Origin: Ypsolopha sequella
Lineage: Eukaryota > Arthropoda > Insecta > Lepidoptera > Ypsolophidae
DNA length: 64,000 nucleotides
Assembly (NCBI GenBank): GCA_934047225.1
Contig: OW203983.1
Coordinates: forward strand, 39,986,310 to 40,050,309
Direction: 5' to 3'
Shown here: positions 45,861 through 57,833 of the stretch, piece by piece
Position numbering within the stretch: the stretch's first letter is position 1
Layout of the letters: each line of letters begins with the position of its first letter
Made by a program: the position numbers and the translations under genes
Notes under the pieces: model-generated
The model's input: only the letters and a program-made list of their open reading frames with translations
Database searches by the model: none
What the model was told of the DNA's origin: nothing

Positions 45861-46021
45861 GTACAGAACTCCCAAAGTAATAATCCGCATACAAATCTAT
45901 AGCCGAGCGACCGGACGTACCACGTGACCTTATTGATTGTATAGAAAGTGTAAGGAAATACGAACTTCGCCGAACAGTGGCGAAGATTTCTATGCTCATT
46001 ATTACTTTGGGAGTACTGTAC
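45861..46021. repeat. MITE with about 43-bp inverted repeats
   Basis: GTACAGAACTCCCAAAGTAA and, at the right, its near-inverse ending GGGAGTACTGTAC form the tips. The arms continue with TAAT and CATAGAAATCT-type blocks. The interior is about 75 bp. Confidence 0.7.
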
Positions 46022-46844
46022 CTATTATTCCGGATGTGCCTGTACCATGAAATCAAACCAAAAACAGGAACCATTATAACGAAGCCTGGGTGAGTCGGCC
46101 TACATAAAAAAAAACAAATTGGACCTGGAAAAAAACGTACACTGACGTCAATTTTAAAATATCATTTTATAGCAATCGTGTAGCCTTTCAGCGGCTACAA
46201 AGTGTTACACACACGGTCAATTATTTGAATCGTAGGCAACCAATCAAACAGAAGAGTGCTATCGAGAATCATCGATTATATCGGTATTTGATACGGTTAC
46301 GGTAACTTTATTAACCGCGCTTATCGAAGCGTAGACGCTAGGAGAAGTAAGTAAATATTGAAAAAAATGTTTTTAAAAGAATGCCCTGTACTGAATGTTG
46401 ATTTGTTTGTAGTTTGGTACCAAAAGTTAATGCCGAAAATATTCGACCTGAAATAAATTAAATAGCTCGGTAAATAGTGAAAAACCAAGACAGTCGATTC
46501 CAAAATATCCATTCAGAATTTAAAAGCTGTTGATGTCGTGGGAGTGGTCGTCATTCTTCTCTCCTCTCAACCATTGATTTAACCTGACGTATCGGTACAC
46601 AACGGTATTAACTTTTTCCTTCACTTGTTCAAAGTAATTTGGTCTAAGCAAATCCTTTTCCAAAAATGCTGTAAGCACCTATAAATTATTTTCAGGTTTC
46701 ACAGTAACAAACTGCTTCTATATCTTTGAAATTTTCAAAATCTTGCTTGTTACAGCAGATTAAATTGTCTGTGGCCCATGGACCTGTATTTATTCGTTTT
46801 GTCTCACTCGCGCTACTGTCTCTTTCGTTCGGTGGCGCAGATCA
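46022..46844. other. AT-rich non-coding DNA, nothing recognised
   Basis: No gene or repeat was recognised. Confidence 0.4.
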
Positions 46845-47735
46845 AGTAAGTAAGTAAGTAAGTAAATCGTTTATTTGTGAGAATTCGGGTTTACAATGGA
46901 TGTTACATATAATTACAGTCCCAACAAATTCAACCATGTCATAGCGTACAAATATTTGGTTGTATATTTAAATCATGCACTAACAAAAAACAATTTGAGA
47001 ATAATTTAAATTATAAAATATGTATGTCAATTAAATAAGAACAAATGTCAATATATAATATGTAACAAAAGAAAAAAAAACCAGAAGTTGGAACAAAACA
47101 ATCGTAGGAATATCAAACTAGTTACAATGAAAAAATGTATGTAGTGTTCTTTATATTATAAATGTCAAAATCAAATAATATTTATATTTATTCGTATCCT
47201 AGGTATTCCTTGACCGTGTTAAAACATTTATCTAGTAAAAAATCTTTAAGCTTTCTATGGAACAAGGAATATGGCAACATTTTAAAATCGTTTGGCAATT
47301 TATTATAGATTTTTACACACATATACATAACATTGTAGCTAAAAATAGTTAATTTAGATTTAGGTAGGTATAAGTTGTTAAAACGGCGAGTACATTTGTA
47401 TTGTGATATTTCACCTCTTGTTTTAAATAAATTAGGATGCTTTTTGACAAAAAGACATATTTCTTGGATGTAAAGGCAAGGCAATGGTAGTATATGGTGT
47501 TTCTTAAATAGAGGTTTGCATGTATCTCTAAACCCTGCATTACAAATTATCCTCATACATCTTTTTTGTTTTCTAAACGCCTTAATCAAGTCCACTGAAT
47601 TACCCCAAGTGATGATGCCATATCTTAAAATTGACCCTATGTGTCCATGATATGCCTCTATTGCAGCCTCCCTTGATACAACCTGTCTAATTCTTTTTAA
47701 AGCGTACCTAATCAAGTAAGAGGTCCATTTTTTAG
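46845..47735 (-). mobile_element. CR1/Jockey-type LINE, C-terminal remnant with (ACTT)n tail
   Basis: The 3' end is marked by (AAGT)n on the plus strand at 46845-46864. An AT-rich 3' untranslated part of about 320 bp and the C-terminal end of a pol frame (47188-47715) follow. All of the catalytic reverse transcriptase is missing. It is a different LINE family from the copy at 37911. Confidence 0.7.
47188..47715 (-). pseudogene. C-terminal fragment of a LINE pol protein
   Basis: The 175 codons contain HGHIGSILRYGIITWGNS, then QKRCMRIICNAGF, CKPLFKKHHILPLPCLYIQE and IYNKLPNDFK. This is the post-catalytic region typical of CR1/Jockey-superfamily LINE proteins, where the LRYGIxxWG and R.I.N motifs recur. 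There is no YADD, no endonuclease and no ATG start, so the copy is 5'-truncated and cannot be functional. The frame has no internal stop, which suggests moderate age. Confidence 0.75.
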
Positions 47736-48339
47736 TTGATAATATAAGAACGTACCGTATCTTCCTCTTTGTTGTTATATCAATGGTGGTATCTAAGGAA
47801 TTTAGCTGAAGAGACCGATTTGCTAGCCAACATGCTTGGCTGCTGTGTCAGTTTGGGTCTGATTGTAATCGGTTATGGAAGCCAACTCGGCTGATATAGC
47901 AGTTCCACGTGGTGTCAATAGCTAATGTACTTGGGTGTCATTACATTACCTATTAATGTCTATTGTTATCAAACCACGTTTTGCAATGGCAACATTAAAC
48001 TTTATTTACATCAAGGCGTTTCACTTATGTAAAATTAGTAACAGTGGCATTAACATTGCCACTGTAAAAGTTGCTGCAATCGGTAAGAATGGACTCTGTA
48101 TATCTAACATAGAGTTGTATAATAGCTGTATAAAAGCCTTGAGAAGTAACTACCTATATTATCTGAATAGGTTGGCTTTCACAGCTGAGTACAATCCAAC
48201 TCACATTCATAAGTAGCAAGGCAATTAAGTAGACTCTGGGCACCAAATCGGATTTTGGTTCAGCAGCTCAGATTTAGCCATCCAAAATCTCAATTGTTGT
48301 AGAATAAAACAAAATGCCTGAAACAAAAAATCAAATGAT
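47736..48339. other. non-coding DNA, nothing recognised
   Basis: No gene was recognised. CAGTGGCATTAACATTGCCA CTG is a small perfect hairpin near 48042-48064. Confidence 0.35.
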
Positions 48340-49040
48340 AAGTCTAAAAAACCGATAATCTTTACGTAAACACATATTACCATGACTTTTTTCATATTTT
48401 TTGGTCTATCAGTTTTGGAGATAAGGGATACATTTTTTAATGTTTTTTAAGGATTTCTCAAAAATATGCAATTAAATATATTCATACTATGTATTTTTAC
48501 AATCAGCTTTTACCTACAATTTGATTTATTTTTATAAAATATATTTTTTATTTATTTTACTTCTTTTTTTTTGTCATTTGTTCTCAATTTTTTTTAAACG
48601 GCTATATTTTTCTGTAATTGGCCAAGTATGATATATAATCGTAATTTTTTTTCATATTTTTCAGTCTATCCGTTTCGGAGATAAGGAAGACATACATATT
48701 TTTGAGGTTTTTTAAAGATTTCTCAAAACCAGTGCCAGTAAATATAGTAAAAGTATATGTTTTTACAATCAGCTTTTCAATTTTGATGTTCATATTGTAT
48801 TTTAGGATAATATTTATTATTCTCACGTTTGTTTTGGAAATATTTAAAACAATTTAGAATTTTTCTCATTTTTTTTACACTGTGATATATGGGCAAATTA
48901 ATGCTATTTTTGTGCCAAATTTCATGTCTTTATCTTTAACGGTGTTAAAGTTATGAAGCTGTGACATATGGGCGGACGGACAAAGGAGTCTCACCACAAA
49001 GGTTTCTTTTGTACCTTTTGGCACTACGGAACCCTAGAAA
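48340..49040 (-). repeat. GGTTCCGTA family J, copy 4
   Basis: Read in reverse it has the J order: GGTTCCGTAG at the outer end, TCACAGC..CATAACTTTAACACCG, and two units with ACTGGCACTGGTTTTGAGAA-type blocks. The far end is truncated at AAAAAACCG. It contains ACACATATTACCATGAC, the intact form of the site that is interrupted in copy 5. Confidence 0.65.
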
Positions 49041-49099
49041 ATTATTGGGAAATTTACATTGTCAAATATCTAAATGGAAAACAATATACTTTAAAATAA

Positions 49100-49172
49100 A
49101 TGGCCAAGTGCGAGTCGCACTCGTGCACAAAGGGTTCCGTACCGCCGCACAATACGATTACGGAACCCTAAA
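49100..49172. repeat. GGTTCCGTA family J, terminal fragment
   Basis: GGCCAAGTGCGAGTCGCACT, CGTGCACAAAGGGTTCCGTA and, 25 bp on, ACGGAACCCTAAAAA. Only the two ends of the family remain, joined with the middle deleted. Confidence 0.65.
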
Positions 49173-50149
49173 AACATTACAGTACATAATTCCAGTTTTA
49201 CTAGAAATTCATCATGTTTTACGATACAATCAACTCAATGTATCTAAAGGGTCTAATTAAATTGGTCAATAATAACTTCCTAAATAATTAAATATTGGTA
49301 ATATTCAGTTTTTTTTTATAGCTTTAAGACCTACTTATGAATGAAATTTCAAGTTTCTAAGTCAATTGGAGGTGCCCTAAAGGTTTTCATGGAGAGCAAA
49401 TTTGTATGAAATTGGTAGGCAATATTTATTTTGCGTTGAGATAGAAGCCTGATGTTTTTACGGCACCATGGGGCCGTGGCAGTTTCAATTTGATACACGA
49501 GGCCTGGGCAAAAGGGTCTTGACAGACTGACAGACCGACGACAAAGTTAAACGTAGAAAATTTTACAAAAAATGTCTAAACAAAATAGAAAACATGATGA
49601 ATTTCATATGAAAAGAATTTGACTCAAATACATTGCCTTGATATTTATTATTGTTAAGAAAGCATCATTTGATTTCTTATTAGATATGATTACGATTTGT
49701 TATTAGTTATCGTTTATGGTAAACTAATGCTTATTTCATCGGAATAATAAAAAAAAAAATTACTCCGGAGTTGGTGCGCGCGACGCTTACTTATTCTAAT
49801 AGTTAGGGAGCTGGCGAGCATTTCGCTATATGATTTTCACATTCCCTAACTATAAGCCGCGACGGCGTCAGGAATCAGGATGTGTGGGAGTTTATTATTT
49901 ATGCTTTTCTCTGTGATTGACATCAAATTTCACAACATGCAGTATAGGAAACTTACTATACTCTTTGATGCAGTGCGTCTGGAACCGAAATACTAGAAAT
50001 AGTACAAAGAATACCAAGAATTTTTCTCTAAGCAAGAGCCCTACAATAGCGGAATGATAAAGTATGTCGTATATGTAGTGCAATGGACGTAACTGTAAAT
50101 AAGTCTTTTTCAAAAGTTACTGGTCCAAAACGGTAAGGTTCAAGAATAC
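49173..50149. other. AT-rich non-coding DNA, nothing recognised
   Basis: No gene was recognised. TAGTTAGGGA / TCCCTAACTA form a short inverted pair at 49800-49851. Confidence 0.4.
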
Positions 50150-50445
50150 TTATCTCCTGGTGGGAGGAGTGGTAACCGGAGGAAGCCCTTCTATTCCGCC
50201 GCTACGCCCCTCTTCAAAACTTGTGGCTGGCTTCTAAGTAAATCCCCACCAGCTTTTCACTGACAATGGTTACGTCCCAAATGTGATAGGCGGTGAGCCT
50301 TATCGCCATACTTTGACCAACAAACATCTCGACGTGCCTTCTGAAGCATGCATATCGAACACAATTAAAGGGCACCACTAGAATTTGAACCTAGGTTAGC
50401 TTAGGTGAACTACACGGCCACAGAGGCCATCAACGTGGATGGGCT
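50150..50445 (-). repeat. tRNA-derived SINE-like element
   Basis: On the minus strand, TGGCCTCTGTGGCCGTGTAG resembles an A-box region and CCTAGGTTCAAATTCTAG a B-box region about 30 bp later. A body with GCTTCAGAAGGCACGT, GGTGGGGATTTACTTAGAAG and GGAAGGGCTTCC-like GC-rich blocks, seen in lepidopteran SINEs, follows. It is not a tRNA gene, because no cloverleaf closes. Confidence 0.5.
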
Positions 50446-51514
50446 AACCTAGAATATTTATAAGATGGTTAAGCTGTGTTTAACTCTAGCTAAGAACTAG
50501 AGTGTAATCCTAGACTATTTCAGTTTTCAGCATTTGACCCCAATTATTATCAATCAATCAGTATATCCCAAAGATGCCTGCAAACAAACGATCACAATAA
50601 TTATGTATTTGGTGATAATTTTGACAGAGATCATGCAAGTGCATATCCGAGACAAAAAATTAATGCTTTACCAAAGCTGAACATGATGTCAAAAGGTACA
50701 TGGCAAGAAGTATCCGCTTAAATAGTATACGGTTGTATCTCGGATACAACCTGCTGTTTTTCCCCATTCAATCAGGGTCATATGAGTTTCATCCGTTTAA
50801 GGCCTCTCGCAGACAATTTTTGTGCATGGACTTGGAAGTAATAAAGTCTCGTCTGCTAGAGGACTGAATAAACAAATATTTAAAGGTACCAGAACACTAA
50901 AAACGATAGTCCTTCTAGTAATACAGAATGTCCACAGTATATGACGGGAGATAACTGGATAGATAAGTTTAAGTTTCTCCAAGTGCATTTCGATTTGTCG
51001 AACATCCAATTAAAGTCGAAGAAAAATATCTATTTCATTCACTCAGGCGCCCCGGGCATAAGCAGTTTTTCTATGAAGATATTCTTTCAAGTCGATAAGT
51101 GGGTAGTTCTAGAATAATGGGAACAGACATTAATAATGCAACGGCGCAAGAGCCTGCTCGTTATTTTTTTGTCAGCCTCTATATCGATCTTGTTTATATC
51201 TTTGTGCAAGCTTGATGCGTTTCATTCAGAAAAATAGCAAAGAACATAATGAAACTCTGTACCCCGAGCACAGCTCTTGTGTTTCGTTTGTCTACTTTAG
51301 GTACACGAAAGCTTAAGACTTGCTAACTTAAAATTATACTTAGATTAAACTACACTCAGGAAAATAGAGTAACGCAATGAACGAAGAAATTGTGAAGTTA
51401 CCCGAATTTTTTATTTGCTTCTTTTTCTTAAGTATGTAAATTTTTGCAACGTTCAAAAAAGCCTTATTCTAACTTTATAAAGTTTTGAACTAATAAACCA
51501 CTTACAATAATCGA
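50446..51514. other. non-coding DNA, nothing recognised
   Basis: No gene or repeat relationship was recognised. Confidence 0.4.
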
Positions 51515-52500
51515 GTAGTCCATCCGCAATAGCCTGTATTCGTCTACTGCTGGACATAGGTCTTTCCAATATTTCGCCACCCTTGGCGGTCCTCCGTCCT
51601 CCTAATTCAGCCGCCACCCGCAACGTCCCTTCAGGTTAGCCTACGCTACGTTTTGCTGTACGTGGTCTTTATTCTAACGTCTTTCGGCCCTAGCGGCCAT
51701 CATGTCGGTGACCAAGCATAGCCTGCTCCATAGCCTTGGGCTCGGTGGATCAAGCCATTTGTAAGAGTCTACGTCTTAGTGCCGTACGTTATCACAGGAA
51801 GGACGCACTGGTTGCAACCCTTAGCCTTTAAGCACTGTGGTATTGACGACGTCTATCTGACGAAACTTCTCGAATGCGGCCAACTTCAAGCATATTCTTC
51901 TGTCAGCTTCAGCGTTGAAGTTGTTTTTACCCAGCATTCATAAATAACTTCGATGCTGACATTGTCGATGGTTACCGGTCTTTGGTTGACGTGACAGTTG
52001 ATAATGACCTTAGTCTTATCGTAATCCATCCACAGGCCCACAGGTCTGGAAGAATCACTTAGGCCTCGCAGCATTTCCTCCAGTTCCTGCTGCGTTTTCA
52101 CCATTATGTCATGTCCATTCACGTTTATGCCTCGTACATTCCAGTCTAGTGTCTCAAAGATGTCCTCCAGCGCGGCGTTAAATAGTTTTGGGGAGATAAC
52201 GTCTCCTTGTCTCACGCCACGCTGAAGGTATATCGGTCTTGTTTGTATACCCTTAGATGGACAATGTAGTGGAGTCATACAGACATTTCAACTTGGCATC
52301 GCTGCGAGGACTGCAGAACTGACTAAGTTTTTTGAAGGCTTTTTTGTAATTCACAAACACTAGACATAAGAGCTGATTATACTTTAGGGTTTTCTCTACG
52401 TTATCTACCTAAGTGTGTGGATTAGCTATAGCCTTTTCGAAACCCAGCCTTCTCTGTAGGTTGAAAGTCGTCGAATCGTTGAGTGAGAGTAATTAGTAAT
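51515..52500 (-). pseudogene. RTE-type LINE reverse transcriptase remnant
   Basis: Read on the minus strand across several frames: AGFRK (near 52450), a CLVFVNYKKAFKKL block (near 52340), LQRGVRQGDVISPKLFNAAL and LDWNVRGINVNG (52125-52235), then DYDKTKVI and RPVTIDNVSIEV. After that come AMEQAMLG, GRKTLE and RPRTAKRSVG-like pieces down to 51600, and the 3' end TATGTCCAGCAGTAGACG near 51545. This is the RTE clade order. The segment with the catalytic FADD box between the NVNG and EELEEML blocks is deleted, and several stops and frameshifts are present, so it is dead. Confidence 0.75.
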
Positions 52501-52745
52501 GAGCAACATTTCTTCAACATTTTCTAAAGTTTAAATTCTCTCATGGGATGACCCAGATTTAAATCTGAGTCATTTAAAATTCATTCATTTCATAAGTTTT
52601 AACTAAGGGCTTTTTATCATGAGTGCAATGTTAAATTAGTGTTTTCACCCATGGGTATGCATTTATTTTTACCTAATGCACTAATTCGACCCAAATCTTG
52701 TATAAAGATTACAAAAGAACTGCTTTTAGGAAAACTCCCTATAAG
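52501..52745. other. AT-rich non-coding DNA
   Basis: Nothing was recognised except a near-perfect 26-bp palindrome around GATTTAAATC at about 52548-52574. Confidence 0.35.
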
Positions 52746-53690
52746 AAAAAAAACCGGTCAAGTGCGAGTCAGACTCGCGTACCTAGGGTTCCGTATCATG
52801 TATGAAAAATTTAATTTTGTCATTTGATTTTCGTGAAATTGAATATTTTTCCTGTGATCTAAACGTAAGGACATATTATACAACGTGTAACAGAAAGGTG
52901 TAACCATATTTGAATAGCTTATTCTGTCAATGGTATAGAAAAACTTTTACTATGGGACAAACCCTGTATCTTTAAAAAAAATAATAAAGAAAAAAAATAT
53001 TAACTTTTTCATAGAAAACGCAATGCCGCTCGGCTGAAATGTATGGAAGGGCAGAATTTTTTTTTTTTGAGATTTCAGGGTTGGCTCCATAGTAAAAGTT
53101 GTTCTATACCATTGACTGAATAAGCTCTTCTAATATGGTTATACCTTTCTGTTACACCTTGTATATTACCATGACTTTTTTCTTATTTTGCAGTCCACCA
53201 GTTTCAGAGATAAGGGGAGGGCATACATTTTTTGTGATTCTTCGAGGATTTCTCGAAATATCTCTTGCATCTGCAAGTAAATATAGCCAAACTATATGTA
53301 TTTTCAATCAGCTCTTTAATACCTACAATTTGAAACCCATATTTTATTTTTATATAATGTTTTATTATTTATTTTACTATTTTTATATTTCTCATTTGTG
53401 TTCAACTCTTTTAAATCGCTCTAGTTTTGCTGTAATTGACCAATAATCGTCATTTTTTTCATATTTTTCGGTCCACCAATTTCGGAGATAAGTAAGGGCC
53501 ACATTTTTTGTGGTTTTCAATGATTTCTCGAAATTGGTGCCAGTAAATATATTTAGGGTGTACATATTTACAATCAGCTCTTTAATATCTACAATTTGAT
53601 ACCCATATTGTATTTTTAGAACTTCTTTTTCTCTCTTTTGTATTGGAAAAATTTTGAACAACTTCAATTTTATTTTAATTTTTTACGCCG
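52746..53690 (-). repeat. GGTTCCGTA family J, copy 5, with nested MITE
   Basis: The outer end is ACCGGTCAAGTGCGAGTCAG..TAGGGTTCCGTATC. The body has two tandem units with TTTCTCGAAAT and GTGCCAGTAAATATA blocks, as in copies 3 and 4. It is interrupted at 52879-53163 by an unrelated element. The other end is too worn to place exactly. Confidence 0.65.
52879..53163. mobile_element. MITE nested in a J repeat, TATTA target duplication
   Basis: The tips TACAACGTGTAAC and GTTACACCTTGTA belong to arms of about 75 bp that share GAATAGCTTATTCTGTCAAT-type, GGTATAGAA and CTTTTACTATGG blocks. TATTA stands on both sides (52874-52878 and 53164-53168). The intact sister site at 48390 has a single TATTA. It has no transposase. 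Confidence 0.8.
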
Positions 53691-54060
53691 TCTCTTGTAA
53701 TAGACAGACATTTAGCCAGTTTCTCAACGGAATCTTGAACACCAGTTATGTCTCAGATGCCGTCTAAATCAAGCCGGTAACGTACAAAATATAGCCCTAT
53801 TAAATTTTATAGCCAATAAATAGCGTTACTGAAACTATTCAACTGAGAATCCATTACCGATTAGCAGGTTTTCCTGCACGCAGACAGTTTTCACAGAACG
53901 TTCGGACAAAAACCTTAGCGGATGCTCTATTAGATCCATCAATAATTGTTACTTACCGGAAAATGGCCACACATCGCGTTTTTCTCTGTAATTATACTTG
54001 TCGAGATCTAAAGTAATTGCTGATGTGCACGATCCGACAAGATGTGCGCTATACTGCCTG
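53691..54060. other. non-coding DNA, nothing recognised
   Basis: No gene or repeat was recognised. Confidence 0.35.
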
Positions 54061-54483
54061 TTAAGGCGATACGTAAAAGTTTTAGCGTCCCTGTTACTAT
54101 ATATGCAAAAAAAACCTCAGTACGAGTGGGACGGATTCGTAGAAAAGTAGCTAAAAGTCGGTTTTTTATTAATATAAAATGTACTAAGCTATTTTGTCAC
54201 AAAGATTTTCAAGGAAACTTTGAAAATACATAATATCCACATTTTAAATACAATTTCACAATGAAATTAGTTAGGATTTCAGAATTACAGGAAAAAATAA
54301 AACAATTTAGAGGTCTTTTCGGAATTAAATTCTATCGAGAAAATTTCATCCAATCGCGTTTTCCTTCAGTGAGAATCTTATCAAATACTCAATAAACATT
54401 TACCCAAACATGAAATACGTAGAAGACGTTATAGTGGAGTAAATGGATTCGAAAAAACCCCTTTTTTTTTGGTATCGCCTTAA
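54061..54483 (-). mobile_element. TTAAGGCG-family element, copy E (second subfamily)
   Basis: TTAAGGCGATACG opens and GGTATCGCCTTAA closes. It is the reverse of copy D (36531-36944) along the whole length, about 88% alike. It shares only the first about 130 bp with copies A, B and C. The frame at 54042-54233 crosses its end by chance. Confidence 0.75.
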
Positions 54484-55607
54484 TAAAAAATCTGCGTGAC
54501 AAAAACTGACCGCTATACCCATACCGAGACAACATTTGCTAAACATGAACGAGGATGTGCAATTTTTCAAATTTTTGTTGTTATCTGCCCTAAACAAGAA
54601 ATTCAACGTTAAAAAGCAACAAAAAATTTGAGATAGATCTGCTACAACAAAATTTTCATAAAGCAATCTTCACATGGCTTATTAATAAAAAAAAAATGAT
54701 ATTTATTATATTGATATGGATGTACGGAAATGGGTCCAATCAGTATAAGTTTTTCATTAATTTTAAAATTCAAGAAAAGCTTCCTAATTATTACAATGAT
54801 TGAAACAAACATCAATAAAACATGTGGACTTAAAGGGTTAAAGAATAAAAATTGAAATGTAGAAATATTAATTATAATTTATTACTCGATTATTGTTTGT
54901 TAATCGCTGCTTCTGTCGAGCAGAATATTTCATTTGATTGTATCATCTCGAAGTTAATCAATTTCCTGGAACGCTAGAATCCCAGGATCTAACCTTTATT
55001 TTTTTTCGTGTTTGCGGCTGGTAATTTATATAATAAATTCTACTTTTGTCATTTGGTGCCCACTTCGCTCTTTATGCTGAGAGTTTCTGGAGAGTGTCAA
55101 TGATTCCTCGTCATTTTTCAAGTTTTGGTAATTTCTCAGGCGATATTACACTTAGAAAACTGCATACAAATATTTTTTACTGCGTTTACGTGTGTTTTAT
55201 ATGTTTGTGAGTTTCTTTATTCCCTAGTAACTGCTTAACTAATATTCGGATAGAAAAGGTTCAGAATATGTTTTTGAAAGCGCCACGTCAAAGTTCTGGG
55301 CTCACAGTGGCAGCATGTAGATCATGTAGAGTCTGTAGATCGTCCTTTACTATGTGTCTTGTCGCCATCACATCCTACGAAATTATTTCTGCCTATGTCT
55401 TTAAAACTGACGATATATGGTCACTTACTTCAACAGTTTCAGGACTCAGCCAAAGATCATACTGTTTATGCTAATGGTGATACGCTGGAACATTTTTTAT
55501 GATTGTCTTTGACATGGCTGCCGCATTCTTGCTAGATTTTTTGGGTGTCACGACAAAGTGCTGTTTATTGTATTTTACATAAATATAAACATTTAATTAA
55601 ATTATTT
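54484..55607. other. AT-rich non-coding DNA
   Basis: No gene was recognised. GCCGCATTCTTGCTAGAT near 55522 nearly repeats the words at 55971 inside the possible LTR. Confidence 0.35.
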
Positions 55608-55653
55608 TGGGTGCTATATTTCGACCCCTCATTGGGGTCGTCATCAGGCGAAT
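55608..55653 (-). ncRNA. hammerhead-ribozyme-like motif, second copy
   Basis: Read on the minus strand: CTGATGA (55647-55641), one unpaired C, helix II GACCCC / GGGGTC around an AATGA loop, and GAA (55622-55620). ATAT follows as a minimal self-complementary helix III, then A at 55615 as the cleavage residue. Helix I keeps only two pairs, C-G and G-C, next to the core. Compared with 21368-21413 the core and GAAATATA are identical, while helix II and the first helix I pair have changed in a pairing-preserving way. Confidence 0.45.
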
Positions 55654-55933
55654 AGAAAAATATTTAATAAAAAATAAAATAAATCGGTATTTTATAAAAA
55701 ATATTTTATAAACATTTTACAAATGCTGCATATTTAAGCCATTCGTGGTGACCAGTGTTTACAAAAATGTATACCAAGCGATATATATGTTAATCTTTTG
55801 CATAATTTATAATCGCAATTGTAATATTAATTATTATTTCAGCATGTTCTATTGTAAATTTTCTATTTAATAGCTAGTGTTAATTTGTTATTGTTTGGGC
55901 AAATTTTTATTAATATGTTGTATTTAATTTTAT

Positions 55934-56105
55934 TGAGGGGGGAGTATTGTAGCGGCAAGTCCACACGTCTGCCACATTCTTGCTAGATATACATAGATAG
56001 GTAACGTAACTTTAAGTATAAATAGGAAGTTATCTTTCATAATTATATACATTACATACTAAACCATCAAACTTGTAGTAACAATCTAATTTACATAAAA
56101 CCGGC
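55934..56105 (+). repeat. possible LTR with polypurine tract and TATA box
   Basis: GAGGGGGGAG at 55935-55944 looks like a polypurine tract and is followed by TATTGTAGCGGCAAGTCCAC. About 75 bp later AAGTATAAATAGGAAG supplies a good TATA box. This is the order of an LTR-retroelement 3' LTR start. No gag/pol frame and no second LTR were seen, so the call is tentative. Confidence 0.3.
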
Positions 56106-56150
56106 CCCAAAATGATCAGGGAGTGGTTCCGAACGACTTTGTAACACTGA

Positions 56151-56340
56151 CCTGGTCCTCTAAAAAGGCCGCTTTGGATTCACCCAAGTCGGCCTTTTTA
56201 GATCCCCATGGGTTCTAAAAAGGCTGACTTGGGTGAATCATAAAATGATTTGAAAGTAGGATGGAGTCAGAGTTTTTTCACGCTTGCATTAGACAGAATC
56301 ATAATGTGATTCATGCAAAACAGCCTTTTTAGAGGACCTG
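56151..56340. repeat. compound foldback element
   Basis: The tips CTGGTCCTCTAAAAAGGC and GCCTTTTTAGAGGACC are inverted repeats of each other. Within the left half a second hairpin pairs GATTCACCCAAGTC and its inverse near 56190-56240. It is non-coding. Confidence 0.7.
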
Positions 56341-57451
56341 TTTGTCATGCTATACGATTTTCTATTCCTGTAAAATCTTCTATTTATTGAGGATACACTT
56401 TAGAGTATGTACGCCAAAAGGTATTGGCGCTTAGTTAATGTTGCTACAGAGGCTGTGCAGAATGGTGTGCTCTGTTGAAAGATTGCCGAGTACGAATTAC
56501 CTATTAGGAAGTATTTCAGGTCTAGGTTTTTAAGCCTATTCGTACTAATAAGGTAACATGGTAACGGAAGTATTGCCTAAGTTCGTGCATAAATTGCGAG
56601 GTAACATTTATGGCCATTGAGACAATTTTGAACCTTCAATACGGAAGCCATGCAACCTAAAACATTTGAGGCATTTGTATAAAATCTTCTAAGTCCCGTC
56701 GACCACTAACTCCACGGTGCAGACCAAGTGGACGCTTACAATTTCACAATTTGTCCGCACTTTTTGCGCCTCGTGGTTGGTAATTGCCGCTCACCTGCTC
56801 GCTAGGTTGGCAGCACCGTGCCCAAATATGGAGGCCCAGCCTTCTCGGACATTTCGCTTTTTAGGACTATGTGACAAATGTGTAATTATTTATTTAATAT
56901 CGTCCGAACTCAGCGCATTTGGGCACAATTCGCATACCTCTTTTTTGCGATTTTCGATTGGCGTTGTTGCTTTAAGGTCAAGCTGCTTTAAAGAGGGATA
57001 ATGTATGACGGGTTTCATATATCGGCTCACCATTTTGCTGATTCTCAGTTAAGGTTCCGCAGCCATTTTTGTAAAGACTTTTGGGGTCTTAATTTACTGA
57101 ACTCATCTTCCTTTGCTATATACCTTATATGCACGTCAGCAGAAGAAGAGAAAAATTAAAAAAATGTGATAGGTATACATGAATGAAAACTTAGCCCTTT
57201 TATAGTTCCGTCATAAAACGGTTTAGGCCTGGATGTCCGAACCGATATAAAAAAAAATTACAAGTCGATAAAGGAGTAACTTCGTACCTCGGGAAAAGTT
57301 GGGCAAATCTTGTATGAATTTTTAAACTCGTGACACCTGACGTCTCACCGCCCGCGCAGACGTCAATTTACGTGACGCCACTAGGTTTTATTGTGCACTA
57401 CACATACTTTACATTTTGTTAGTTAAATAATATTTCAGTTATCTGCTTTTT
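56341..57451. other. non-coding DNA, nothing recognised
   Basis: The 94-codon frame at 56717-57001 has no recognisable domain. No repeats were identified. Confidence 0.35.
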
Positions 57452-57833
57452 AGGGTTCCGTACCCAAAGGACCCTATTACTAAGACTCCGCGTCCCTCCG
57501 TCTGTCACCAAGCTGTATCTCATTAACCATGATAGTAAGACAGTTGAAATTTTCACAGATGATGTATTTCTATTGCCTTAAAAATACTGTCAACTGTCTA
57601 ACTATCACGGTTCTTGACATACAGCCTGGTGACAGACGGACAGTCAGACGGATATACTGACAGACAGCGGAGTCTTAGTAATAGGGTCCCGTTGGTTACG
57701 GAACCCTAAAAACGGAATAAAATAAATATTTAGGGCTCCCATACAACAGCCCTGATTTCTTTGCCGTTTTTATAGATAATGGTACGGAACCCTTCGTGCG
57801 CGAGTCCGACTCGCACTTGGCCGGTTTTTTAAA
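57452..57833 (+). repeat. GGTTCCGTA family J, copy 6 (best preserved short form)
   Basis: TTTAGGGTTCCGTACCCAAA and GGACCCTATTACTAAGACTC at the left return reversed at 57660-57713, giving a foldback half with AGTTGAAATTTTCACAGATG inside. The remaining piece closes with GGTACGGAACCCTTCGTGCG, GAGTCCGACTCGCACTTGGC and CGG plus a T run. It serves as the reference for the other J copies. Confidence 0.75.
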
